From Paraburkholderia youngii (lineage in GTDB: Bacteria > Pseudomonadota > Gammaproteobacteria > Burkholderiales > Burkholderiaceae), in the NCBI RefSeq assembly GCF_013366925.1, contig NZ_JAALDK010000001.1, forward strand, positions 4,767,165 through 4,831,164: DNA of 64,000 nucleotides, in the 5' to 3' direction. Of this stretch, positions 55,384 through 63,530 are shown in pieces. Within the stretch, counting starts at the first letter, position 1. Every line of letters starts with the position of its first letter. A program made the translations under genes and the position numbers. The notes under the pieces were generated by a model. The model saw only the letters and a list, made by a program, of their open reading frames with translations, was not told the origin of the DNA and searched no databases.

Positions 55384-56613
55384 TCATTGCCTCCACCTGC
55401 TTTTCGGCGCGGTGTCGCTAGCGATGCCGAGTTCCCGGGTCGCGAGATCGGACTCCGCCCACGTCACCTGTTCCCCCAGTTCCGCCGCCGGCAGACCCTG
55501 AGCGACCGCCGCAATCGTGCGCGTAACCTCGGCCATGAACGCCCGCCGGAACACCTGAGACGAAAACCGTTCGGCATTCGCGCGGCAGGCCGCCGGCGTG
55601 ATGTACGCGCTCAGCCGCTCGAAGCGGTTGACCGCGTCGAGCAGCGACACCGCCGTCTGACGCGCGAAGAAAACACCGGTGGGATGCGGGTCGCCGACCG
55701 GCACGACCGTTTCGAGCGCCCCGCCCTTGGCGAACGCAATGACCGGCGTGCCGCAGGCCTGCGCTTCGAGCGGCACGATGCCGAAATCTTCCTCGGCGGC
55801 GAACACGAAGGCTCGCGCGCGCGCCAGGTAATCCTTCAGTACGCCAAATGGCTGATAACCGAGGACCGTCACGTTCGGTCCGGCTTTCGTGCGAATCGAC
55901 GCCATCTGCGGCCCATCGCCGATCACGATCAGCTTGCGCTGCGGCGTCGCGTTGAACGTCTCGACGATCAGATCGATGCGTTGATGCGGCACCATCCGCG
56001 ACACGCTCAGATAGAAATCGTCTTTCTCGGCGCGCAGTTCGAATTCGTTCACGTCGACGGGCGGCGGAATCACTGCGGCATCGCGCCGATAGGTTTTCAG
56101 CATGCGCCGCGCGACCGATTGTGAATTCGCGATCAGACGATCGACACCATTCGTCGACTGCGCGTCCCAGCCGCGCAGATAATGCAGCAACACCCGCGCG
56201 GCCCACGACTTCGGTCCGCGCAGCAGATTCGCGTCGCGCAGATACTGATGCTGCAGATCCCACGCATAGCGCATCAGCGAATGCACGTAGCTGATGTGCG
56301 TCTGATGTGGGCCGACCAGTACACCCTTCGCGACCGCGCAAGAACTGCTTATGATCAGGTCATAGTTCGACAGATCGAACCGTTCGACGGCAAGCGGCAT
56401 CAACGGCAAATAGGCGCGATACCGGGTGCGCGCAAACGGCAGGCGTTGTATGAATGACGTGGTGACCGGCTTACCGGCTAGCGGCGTGCGATCTTCGAGA
56501 AAATCGACGACGCTGAAAACATCGGCGTCGGGAAAGCACTCGATGATCTGCCCGAGCACTTTCTCGGCGCCGCCGGGAGCGACCAGCCAATCGTGCACGA
56601 TCGCCACTTTCAT
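55384..56613 (-). CDS. GT4-family glycosyltransferase
   Basis: A 409-residue retaining glycosyltransferase of the GT-B fold. It starts MKVAIVHDWLVAPGGAEKVL and has the C-terminal nucleotide-sugar site with the EX7E motif (EEDFGIVPLEAQACGTPVIAF). Such enzymes add sugars to lipid-linked oligosaccharides at the cytoplasmic membrane face. It lies opposite in strand to the WcaJ-like gene, 1.1 kb away, and is likely to act in the same exopolysaccharide pathway. The sugar cannot be predicted. Confidence 0.9.
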   Translation of the reverse strand: MKVAIVHDWLVAPGGAEKVLGQIIECFPDADVFSVVDFLEDRTPLAGKPVTTSFIQRLPFARTRYRAYLPLMPLAVERFDLSNYDLIISSSCAVAKGVLVGPHQTHISYVHSLMRYAWDLQHQYLRDANLLRGPKSWAARVLLHYLRGWDAQSTNGVDRLIANSQSVARRMLKTYRRDAAVIPPPVDVNEFELRAEKDDFYLSVSRMVPHQRIDLIVETFNATPQRKLIVIGDGPQMASIRTKAGPNVTVLGYQPFGVLKDYLARARAFVFAAEEDFGIVPLEAQACGTPVIAFAKGGALETVVPVGDPHPTGVFFARQTAVSLLDAVNRFERLSAYITPAACRANAERFSSQVFRRAFMAEVTRTIAAVAQGLPAAELGEQVTWAESDLATRELGIASDTAPKSRWRQ

Positions 56614-56980
56614 ATTCCGCCCTATCTGTCACGAAACGCCACCTGGCCTTAGAGAAGAGTGTATGTGCCACGTTTCTGACTGTGCGTGCGCGTGCACACA
56701 TTCGACGTGCGACAGTTCGCGAGTAATTCGCAGAGTCCGTTTGCGTCTGCAAAATCACGGCTTGATTGCTGAGGTTTCGTCCGTGCACCACGGCTGACGT
56801 TTTCGTCGTCACCTCTTCTCGCTAGTCCTGGTCACGCGTTGCGATCGGAGCGCTGCGCGGGCGAATGGCACCTGACGTGGCGGGCATCGCGCGCGGCTAG
56901 CATCGACGGCGAATGGTCTGCGCGCGCGTCCAGGCACTTTCCGCCAGGTGCGCGCGATTGCCCCCGCGGCGGGCGAGCGC
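56614..56980. other. Intergenic region between glycosyltransferase and rpiA
   Basis: No gene is supported in these 367 bases. They contain the promoter of the glycosyltransferase gene on the minus strand, which I cannot place precisely, and end at the rpiA terminator. Confidence 0.45.
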
Positions 56981-57022
56981 AATAAAAAACGCGTGTGAAC
57001 CGCTGGAACGGTTCACACGCGT
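56981..57022 (-). terminator. Rho-independent terminator of rpiA
   Basis: Read on the minus strand, 14-base arms (ACGCGTGTGAACCG and its complement, 56989-57022) with a six-base loop are followed by TTTTTATT. It lies 25 bases after the rpiA stop. Confidence 0.93.
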
Positions 57023-57046
57023 CAGAGCGAACAGAAATGCAGTCGC

Positions 57047-57742
57047 TTAATTCTGGCCGTACGTGATCGTTTGCACGCCGGTGTCGGTGCCGAGCAGGCA
57101 CAGATTCGCGCCGCGGCCCGCGAACAGGCCGACCGTGACGACGCCGGGCCATGCGTTGATATGCGCCTCGAGCGTGCGCGGGTCGCTGATGCTCAAGCCC
57201 TTCACGTCGATGATCTCGTTGCCGTTGTCGGTGATGAACGGCGCGCCCTCTTTCGTCACGCGCACGACGGGCACGCCGCCGAGCGCTGTCACGCGACGGC
57301 CGATCGCGGTACGCGCCATCGGCACGACTTCGATCGGCAGCGGGAACTTGCCGAGCGTCTCGACGACCTTGCTCGCATCCGCGATGCAGACGAATACTTC
57401 CGACACCGACGCGACGATCTTCTCGCGCGTCAGCGCGCCGCCGCCGCCCTTGATCATTGCACCGCTGCGATCGATTTCGTCGGCACCGTCGACGTACACC
57501 GGCAGCGAGTCGATCTCGTTCAGGTCCAGCACCTTGAAGCCGTGCGATTGCAGCCGCGCGGTGGTGGCGAGCGAACTCGACACCGCGCCGCGATAGCGGG
57601 ATTTGGTGGCGGCCAGCGCGTCGATGAAGCAGTTCGCGGTGGAGCCCGTGCCGACGCCGATCACCGAGCCTTGCGGCACGTTGGCGTTCACGTGATCGGC
57701 GGCGGCCTGGCCGACCAGTTGTTTGAGTTCGTCTTGAGTCAT
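57047..57742 (-). CDS. rpiA: Ribose-5-phosphate isomerase A
   Basis: RpiA interconverts ribose-5-phosphate and ribulose-5-phosphate. The 231 residues carry [15 protein letters not shown] (phosphate site), YVDGADEID (catalytic Asp region) and [16 protein letters not shown] (catalytic Lys), all intact. The length is normal. It is monocistronic and ends with a strong terminator. Confidence 0.96.
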   Translation of the reverse strand: MTQDELKQLVGQAAADHVNANVPQGSVIGVGTGSTANCFIDALAATKSRYRGAVSSSLATTARLQSHGFKVLDLNEIDSLPVYVDGADEIDRSGAMIKGGGGALTREKIVASVSEVFVCIADASKVVETLGKFPLPIEVVPMARTAIGRRVTALGGVPVVRVTKEGAPFITDNGNEIIDVKGLSISDPRTLEAHINAWPGVVTVGLFAGRGANLCLLGTDTGVQTITYGQN

Positions 57743-57898
57743 GGGAGAGGCGGGAAAAGCGTGAAAAACCGATAGTTTACCGGAGCGGCGGGGGGAGGGT
57801 TCGGTTTGGGCGCGCTTTGTGCCGTGCAGCCCGCTGATTTGCCGGACAGCTTTTCACATATTGAGTCATAAGAATCAACCATCGCCCATATCAAACCG

Positions 57899-57937
57899 CT
57901 GTGGTGCTTGCTAGTTTTTAGGCCCGCAAGACCACAG
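57899..57937 (+). promoter_or_regulatory. Hairpin at the toxin ribosome-binding site
   Basis: An inverted repeat CTGTGGTGCTTGC (57899-57911) and GCAAGACCACAG (57926-57937), with one bulged base and a 14-base loop, ends at the GAGG ribosome-binding site of the toxin gene (57936-57939). It could limit toxin translation. This is inference. Confidence 0.5.
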
Positions 57938-57948
57938 AGGATTCTGGA

Positions 57949-58782
57949 ATGTCGCAGGAATACGATGGAGATGGCGTGCGCGTGGTGCTCAGCGCGCCGC
58001 AGCTAGCCGCCATATTGACGCGCGGATCGATCAGCCAGACGGAGATGCTGAGCAACCGGCTCTGGGGCGGCCTGCAGGTCGCCGCAGGCGTAGCGGAGAT
58101 GGTCGGAGCGGCAGCGCTATGCGCGCTGCCTGAACCGACGATGGCAAGCAAGGCCGGTTGCGTAATGTTCGGCGTGCACGGCTCGGACACGGCGGCGAGC
58201 GGTCTGCGTCAGATACTGACGGGCCAGGACACGGTTACGCTGACACAGCAAAGCGCGACGAAGCTCGCCGAGTCGCTGAAAGCCCGCCCGGACCTGGCTA
58301 ATCAGATTGGCGTGTCGCTCGATATCGCGGTGCCGTTCGGACTCATCGGCTCGATCAGAGCCGCGCGCGTCGCGCGGATTACGATGGGGCGGATTAGTCT
58401 GGATGCGCATGAGGCCAAAGCCGGTAGCCGGATCGGTGGGCATACGATACTGAAGCATGTGGGGAGGACTGAGGCGCAGTTGCGGGAGCGGCTGCGATTG
58501 GAATCGGAGAGAAGAGTGGTATCGTCGTTTCGGGACTTGGCGGCCGCGGAATGGGCCATCTCCAAGGTGATGGAGTCCAACACGTCAAAAATCACGAATT
58601 GGGCTCAGTCAAACCCAAGGCGTCTTTTGATTCTCTATCAGGACGTAGGGAGCAAGGTGGGCTATGGAGTCGTCCGGGCAACGGGGGAACTTAAAGACAT
58701 GAGTACTGTTCGAGTTTCCATTAAATTTGAAGAATACAACGGAATGCCCTATTACATTCTCACATCGTACTTACTGAAATGA
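57949..58782 (+). CDS. Polymorphic toxin with C-terminal RNase A-like domain
   Basis: A 277-residue toxin. Residues about 35-150 form hydrophobic, Gly/Ala-rich helices (GGLQVAAGVAEMVGAAALCAL and IGVSLDIAVPFGLIGSIRAA) of the kind that precede toxin domains in contact-dependent systems. Residues 160-277 match the bacterial CdiA-CT RNase A-like domain: GGHTILKHVGRTEAQL with His165 and His170, Arg181, and the ending YYILTSYLLK with Thr272 and Tyr274. His, Arg and the Thr-x-Tyr pair match the catalytic set I recall for the Yersinia kristensenii toxin. It lacks the large CdiA stalk. The stop overlaps the immunity gene (ATGA). Confidence 0.87.
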   Translation: MSQEYDGDGVRVVLSAPQLAAILTRGSISQTEMLSNRLWGGLQVAAGVAEMVGAAALCALPEPTMASKAGCVMFGVHGSDTAASGLRQILTGQDTVTLTQQSATKLAESLKARPDLANQIGVSLDIAVPFGLIGSIRAARVARITMGRISLDAHEAKAGSRIGGHTILKHVGRTEAQLRERLRLESERRVVSSFRDLAAAEWAISKVMESNTSKITNWAQSNPRRLLILYQDVGSKVGYGVVRATGELKDMSTVRVSIKFEEYNGMPYYILTSYLLK

Positions 58783-59072
58783 TCGACGAAACATCGTACC
58801 CACAATTCTATGCATTGTTTGGCGGCTATCTCAATCAGGACTCGGACCTATGGGGAGACACTCTGGAGGAGATCGTCTCCTGCTTCAAAAGAGACAGTTC
58901 GCCCGAAGAGATCCAGGATACGTTGGCCGAAATAGAGAAATTCAGGCAGGAGGCAGGTGAAAAACTGGATGAAAAATTCGATGAGGCGTGTGGATATGAT
59001 TTCGATCCCGTTTTATGGGGATATACAACCAGCACCTTCTTTGATGAATTAGCGAGAATTCTCACTACATAA
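58779..59072 (+). CDS. CdiI-like immunity protein
   Basis: A 97-residue acidic protein (YPQFYALFGGYLNQDSDLWG, then DTLEEIVSCFKRDSSPEEIQ) that fits the CdiI_2 immunity family. It should bind and neutralise the RNase A-like toxin encoded just upstream, with which it is translationally coupled. The gene is clearly A/T-richer than its surroundings, as often seen for horizontally acquired toxin-immunity pairs. It converges with rlmB, 108 bases away. Confidence 0.87.
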   Translation: MIDETSYPQFYALFGGYLNQDSDLWGDTLEEIVSCFKRDSSPEEIQDTLAEIEKFRQEAGEKLDEKFDEACGYDFDPVLWGYTTSTFFDELARILTT

Positions 59073-59180
59073 CCTGTTGCGTGAATAGCCAATCCCTTGC
59101 ACGCAAAACAAAGCGCCCGAAACCACCACCGCGTTCCGGGCGCCATCAATCGACCAACAACAAGAACGACGACAGAAGAA

Positions 59181-59924
59181 CTACTTCTTCACCGCCCGCT
59201 GCCGCACCGCTTCAAACAGACACACCCCGCTGGCCACGGACACATTCAAACTCTCCACCGTCCCCGCCATCGGAATGTTCATGACGACGTCGCAGGTTTC
59301 ACGCGTCAGACGCCGCATGCCCTCGCCTTCCGCGCCCATCACGAGCGCCACCGGCCCGTCGAGTTCCGTTTCGTAGACGCTCTTCTGCGCGTCGCCGGCC
59401 GTGCCGACCACCCAAACGCCCGCGTCCTTCAGTTCGCGCAGCGCGCGCGCCAGATTCGTGACCGTGATGTACGGCACCGTGTCGGCCGCGCCGCTCGCGA
59501 CCTTCGCGGCAGTCGCGTTCAGTCCCACCGCGCGATCGCGCGGCGCGATCACCGCATGCGCGCCGGCCGCGTCGGCGACGCGCAGGCAGGCGCCGAGATT
59601 GTGCGGATCGGTCACGCCGTCGAGCACGAGAATCAGTGGCGAACCGCTGATCCCGTCGAGCAGTTCGGCGAGGTTCTGCGCGAGCGGCAGATCGCCCGCG
59701 CGCGCGACCACGCCTTGATGGCGCTCGGTGCGCGCGAGACCCCACAGACGGGTTTCGTCGGCGGCGATCAGACGCACGCCCGCGTCCTTCGCGGCCTGCA
59801 GGAATTCGGTCATACGACGGTCCTTGCGCGTCGCGTCGTAATAGACATCCTCGACCGTCGACGCATCGTGCCGGATACGCGCGGTCACTGCGTGGAAACC
59901 GTATAAAACCTTATGACGTGCCAT
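59181..59924 (-). CDS. rlmB: 23S rRNA (guanosine-2'-O-)-methyltransferase RlmB
   Basis: A SPOUT-class enzyme of 247 residues that methylates G2251 of 23S rRNA. An N-terminal substrate domain ([18 protein letters not shown]) precedes the knotted domain, with [33 protein letters not shown] and [17 protein letters not shown], the three SpoU motifs. It lies 132 bases downstream of rnr on the same strand, the usual order rnr-rlmB. Confidence 0.95.
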   Translation of the reverse strand: MARHKVLYGFHAVTARIRHDASTVEDVYYDATRKDRRMTEFLQAAKDAGVRLIAADETRLWGLARTERHQGVVARAGDLPLAQNLAELLDGISGSPLILVLDGVTDPHNLGACLRVADAAGAHAVIAPRDRAVGLNATAAKVASGAADTVPYITVTNLARALRELKDAGVWVVGTAGDAQKSVYETELDGPVALVMGAEGEGMRRLTRETCDVVMNIPMAGTVESLNVSVASGVCLFEAVRQRAVKK

Positions 59925-60056
59925 GACTGAACAACCTTTGATTGGACGCGCATTCAACGCGCGCCACTGTGATGAAGATGAAACCAAAAGGCAGACCGCG
60001 CGCAACCGGCACGCGTTCACGTGCCCGCTGCGCGCGGTCCCGGCGCTGTGAAAGCC

Positions 60057-62552
60057 TCAGCGCTTCTTGCGTGCCTGCTTCGACGCCGCCTTGCTCGCGA
60101 CGCCATGCTTCCTCGCCGCGCCGCGCGCGGCGCGCGCTTCCTTGACCGCCACGCTCTGCGCGGGCGCGGCTTTCTTGCGCCGCGGCCCCGGCAACGACGC
60201 GCCGCTTTCCGCCGACGGCAACACGCGCACTCGCGGCCCAGCGCCGTCACCCTTGTCCGCCGCCATACCGCGCGCCGCAGGCGGCTTGATCGGCGTATCG
60301 CGCACGAGACGGAAGTCGATCTTGCGTGCGTCGAGATCGACGCGGCTCACCTGCACGCGCACACGATCCGACAGCCGGTAACGAATGCCGGTGCGCTCGC
60401 CGCGCAGCTCGTTCCTGATCTCGTCGTACTGGAAGTAGTCCGAGCCGAGTTCGGTCACATGCACGAGACCTTCGATGAACAGCGAATCGAGCTGCACGAA
60501 GATGCCAAACGACGTGACGCCGTTGACCATGCCGCCATACTCTTCGCCGAGCTTGTCGCGCATGAAATAGCACTTGAGCCACGCTTCGACGTCGCGCGAT
60601 GCTTCGTCCGCGCGGCGCTCGTTGGCCGAGCAGTGCAGCCCGAGCTCTTCCCAGATCGCCACGTTGTTCGTGCGAGCGCGGGCACCGCGCTTTTCCTCGT
60701 CGGCCTGCTGCATTGCGCGGGCGCGCGGCGACAGCGCGGTATTGAGTTCGACGCCGTGCGGCGGCTGCGGCTGATACTTGCGGCCTTGCAGGATCGCGTA
60801 GATCGCGCGATGCGTGAGCAGGTCCGGATAGCGACGAATCGGGCTCGTGAAGTGAGCGTAGGCCTCGTAGGCGAGACCGAAGTGCCCGATGTTGTCGGGG
60901 CTGTAGACCGCCTGCTGCATCGAGCGCAGCAGCATCGTCTGCAGCATCGAGGCGTCGGGCCGGTCGCGGATCTGCGCCATCAGTGCGGCGTAGTCGCTCG
61001 CGTGCGGCGTGTCGCCGCCGCCGAGCGTCAGGCCCATGCCGCGCAGGAACGTGCGCAGGTTCTCGAGCTTTTCCGCGCTCGGACCCGCATGCACGCGGAA
61101 CAGGCCCGGGTGTTTGTTGCGTTTCAGGAAATCCGCCGCGCACACGTTCGCGGCCAGCATGCACTCCTCGATCAGTTTGTGCGCGTCGTTGCGCGTGCGC
61201 GGCACGATCTGCTCGATCTTGCCCTGCGCGTTGCAGACGATGTACGTCTCCGTCGTATCGAAGTCGATCGCGCCGCGCTTCTGGCGCGCCGCGAACAGCG
61301 CCTTGTAGACGCCATACAGATTCTGCAGTTGCGGCAGCAATGCGGCGCGGCGGGTCGCCTCGGGGCCCTTGGTGTTTGTCAGCACCGCGGCGACTTCGGT
61401 GTACGTGAGCCGCGCGGCCGAATGCATGACGCCCGGATAGAACTGATACGCCTTCACGTCGCCACGCGCGGTGACGATCATGTCGCACACGAGCACGCAG
61501 CGGTTGACTTGCGGATTCAGCGAGCACAGTCCGTTCGACAGCTTCTCCGGCAGCATTGGGATCACGCGGCGCGGGAAATACACCGACGTGCTGCGCTCGA
61601 TCGCGTCGGTGTCGAGCCCGCTTTGCGGCAGCACGTAATGCGACACGTCCGCGATCGCGACGATCAGGCGGAAGCCGTCGCCGCGGCCCACCTTGACCGG
61701 CTCGCAATAGACGGCGTCGTCGAAGTCGCGCGCGTCCTCGCCGTCGATCGTGACGAGCGGCACGTCGCGCAGATCGACGCGATGGCGGATGTCGGCCGGG
61801 CGCACTTCGTCGGGCAGCTTGGCCGCTTCGCCGAGCGCGGCCTCGCTGAATTCGTGCGGCACGCCGTACTTGCGCACCGCGATTTCGATTTCCATGCCGG
61901 GGTCGTCGATATCGCCAAGCACTTCGACCACGCGGCCGAGCGGCTGCGAATGACGGCTCGGGAAATCGGTCAGCTCGACCACCACGACCTGGCCGACCTT
62001 CGCCTTGCGGGTGTTCTGCGTGATCAGGATGTCGTGGCCGATGCGCTTGTCTTCGGGCGCGACGATCAGCGCGCCGTTCTCGTTGAGCAGACGCCCGATC
62101 ACGCGCTTGTTCGCGCGGTCCGTGACTTCGACGATGTGCCCTTCGGGCCGCCCACGCCGGTCATAGCCGACGATGCGCGCGAGCACGCGGTCGTTGTGCA
62201 TGACCTTCTGCATCTCGCCGTTGGGCAGGAACAGGTCGTCCTGGCCGTCGTCGCGAATCAGGAAACCGTAGCCGTCGCGATGGCCCTGCACGCGGCCCGC
62301 GACGAAGTTCGACGGATGAGTCAGTTGATAGAGATTGCGCTGATCGAGCCGGATCTGGCCGTCGCGCTCCATCGCGCCGAGACGCTTGAAAAATCCTTCG
62401 CGCTCCTGGCGCTTGATCGACAGGGCTTCGGCGATGTCGTTCGCGGCAAGCGGCGTTTCACTCGTGCGCAGCACGCCGAGGATTTCTTCGCGGCTTGGAA
62501 TCGGATACGGAAATTTGCTCAAGGGCTTGTCGATGATTTTTTCTCGTTGCAT
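60057..62552 (-). CDS. rnr: Ribonuclease R
   Basis: A 3'-5' exoribonuclease of 831 residues that degrades structured RNA. Order of domains: helix-turn-helix/cold-shock region (LGVLRTSETPLAANDIAEAL), the RNB catalytic domain (with TIDGEDARDFDDAVY carrying the metal-binding Asp residues), an S1 domain (YGGMVNGVTSFGIFVQLDSLFIEGLVHVTELG) and a Lys/Arg/Ala-rich basic tail. An antisense open frame of 912 codons covers it but is a GC-rich shadow. It is followed by rlmB. Confidence 0.96.
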   Translation of the reverse strand: MQREKIIDKPLSKFPYPIPSREEILGVLRTSETPLAANDIAEALSIKRQEREGFFKRLGAMERDGQIRLDQRNLYQLTHPSNFVAGRVQGHRDGYGFLIRDDGQDDLFLPNGEMQKVMHNDRVLARIVGYDRRGRPEGHIVEVTDRANKRVIGRLLNENGALIVAPEDKRIGHDILITQNTRKAKVGQVVVVELTDFPSRHSQPLGRVVEVLGDIDDPGMEIEIAVRKYGVPHEFSEAALGEAAKLPDEVRPADIRHRVDLRDVPLVTIDGEDARDFDDAVYCEPVKVGRGDGFRLIVAIADVSHYVLPQSGLDTDAIERSTSVYFPRRVIPMLPEKLSNGLCSLNPQVNRCVLVCDMIVTARGDVKAYQFYPGVMHSAARLTYTEVAAVLTNTKGPEATRRAALLPQLQNLYGVYKALFAARQKRGAIDFDTTETYIVCNAQGKIEQIVPRTRNDAHKLIEECMLAANVCAADFLKRNKHPGLFRVHAGPSAEKLENLRTFLRGMGLTLGGGDTPHASDYAALMAQIRDRPDASMLQTMLLRSMQQAVYSPDNIGHFGLAYEAYAHFTSPIRRYPDLLTHRAIYAILQGRKYQPQPPHGVELNTALSPRARAMQQADEEKRGARARTNNVAIWEELGLHCSANERRADEASRDVEAWLKCYFMRDKLGEEYGGMVNGVTSFGIFVQLDSLFIEGLVHVTELGSDYFQYDEIRNELRGERTGIRYRLSDRVRVQVSRVDLDARKIDFRLVRDTPIKPPAARGMAADKGDGAGPRVRVLPSAESGASLPGPRRKKAAPAQSVAVKEARAARGAARKHGVASKAASKQARKKR

Positions 62553-62974
62553 GGACGTCGGTCGGCGATGTGGTCCGGCCTGGAAGGCGTTTGCTTAATG
62601 CGCGCAGTTGCGCTCGGCTGCATCTGTAAGGCAGCTGCGCTGCCTCGGTCATTACACCTGCTGCTTGCTGCTCTTCTGCTCGACTGCTCTACTGCGATTA
62701 GCACAGGAAACTGCCTGGGTTCGGCTCGTTCAACGCGAGGCCGGCGCGCGTCTGGCTGATCGCATGTCGACACTCGCGTCGCGACACCGGATGTGCATCG
62801 TGCCAACGAACTACTGCGAGGCATTCTAACACCCGTGTCGGGCGCCACGCGGGCCTGCGCCGGTGGTTCGGACGCGTCGTGCGCCGGCTCGCCGCGAGGT
62901 TCAAACGCGTTCGGCGAATCGCTTGACAGGTCGGAATCGGTCGCTATAATGGCGGTCTTTGCAGTTCATCACCT
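62553..62974. other. Intergenic region upstream of the first tRNA-Leu
   Basis: No gene is supported in these 422 bases. They contain the rnr promoter on the minus strand and the tRNA-Leu promoter on the plus strand. Confidence 0.5.
62923..62950 (+). promoter_or_regulatory. Promoter of tRNA-Leu copy 1
   Basis: Perfect TTGACA (62923-62928) and perfect TATAAT (62945-62950) are separated by 16 bases, 24 bases before the tRNA. Confidence 0.9.
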
Positions 62975-63061
62975 GCCCAGGTGGCGAAATTGGTAGACGC
63001 ACTAGGTTCAGGTCCTAGCGGTGGCAACACTGTGGAGGTTCGAGTCCTCTCTTGGGCACCA
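62975..63061 (+). tRNA. tRNA-Leu (CAG), copy 1
   Basis: An 87-base class II tRNA with a long variable arm and encoded CCA. Acceptor arms are GCCCAGG and CTTGGGC (one G-T pair). The anticodon CAG is at 63009-63011. Confidence 0.96.
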
Positions 63062-63073
63062 GATTCGAAAGTA

Positions 63074-63102
63074 GAGCCGCCTTCTGGCGGCTCGCTTTTT
63101 TG
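63074..63102 (+). terminator. Terminator after tRNA-Leu copy 1
   Basis: Arms GAGCCGCC and GGCGGCTC with the loop TTCT are followed by GCTTTTTTG, 12 bases after the tRNA. Confidence 0.92.
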
Positions 63103-63239
63103 TGTAAGGCCTGGCAATCGAAATCGCTGTTCCTATTTCGATTGCCGGATCAGCAGGACGGTGGTTCGGCAGCGGTTGCATCACTTCGCTGCGCGTTCAA
63201 CCGGGCGGATGAGAAAAGCAAGTTTGTTTGAAGCAGAGA

Positions 63240-63267
63240 TTGACAAACTTAATCATCTTGCTAAAAT
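63240..63267 (+). promoter_or_regulatory. Promoter of tRNA-Leu copy 2
   Basis: TTGACA (63240-63245) and TAAAAT (63262-63267) are separated by 16 bases, 21 bases before the second tRNA. The copy is thus an independent transcription unit. Confidence 0.85.
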
Positions 63268-63288
63268 AGCGGTCTAGCCTGAAGACGT

Positions 63289-63375
63289 GCCCAGGTGGCG
63301 GAATTGGTAGACGCACTAGGTTCAGGTCCTAGCGGTGGCAACACCGTGGAGGTTCGAGTCCTCTCCTGGGCACCA
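63289..63375 (+). tRNA. tRNA-Leu (CAG), copy 2
   Basis: An 87-base copy that differs from copy 1 at three positions, with fully paired acceptor arms GCCCAGG and CCTGGGC. The anticodon CAG is at 63323-63325, and CCA is encoded. Its 3' end is the likely integration site of the element that starts with the integrase gene. Confidence 0.96.
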
Positions 63376-63410
63376 ACGGTTGTTCCGGCGAAAGCCGTGG
63401 AAGTGCGAGA

Positions 63411-63445
63411 AACCCCGTAAGATTAAGGTCTTACGGGGTTTTTTG
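63411..63445 (+). terminator. Terminator after tRNA-Leu copy 2
   Basis: Arms AACCCCGTAAGA and TCTTACGGGGTT with a six-base loop are followed by TTTTG. It lies 35 bases after the tRNA. Confidence 0.92.
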
Positions 63446-63487
63446 TTTCCGCGGGAAGCAGTCAAATTCCGGTGGCATCGGCGATTT

Positions 63488-63511
63488 TTGCGTATACACT
63501 TGCGTATACAC
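63488..63511. repeat. Two 12-bp direct repeats upstream of the integrase
   Basis: TTGCGTATACAC occurs twice in tandem without a gap. Each copy contains the palindrome GTATAC. The position, 19 bases before the integrase ATG, fits arm-type binding sites of the integrase or of an excisionase, or an autoregulatory site. Confidence 0.8.
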
Positions 63512-63530
63512 GGAATTGAGGTGCCGAGCG

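Noticed and set aside
60021..62759. Open frame of 912 codons on the plus strand opposite rnr.
   Set aside because: It is a GC-rich shadow. RNase R on the other strand has all catalytic motifs, and the plus-strand protein is Arg/His/Val-rich without recognisable domains.
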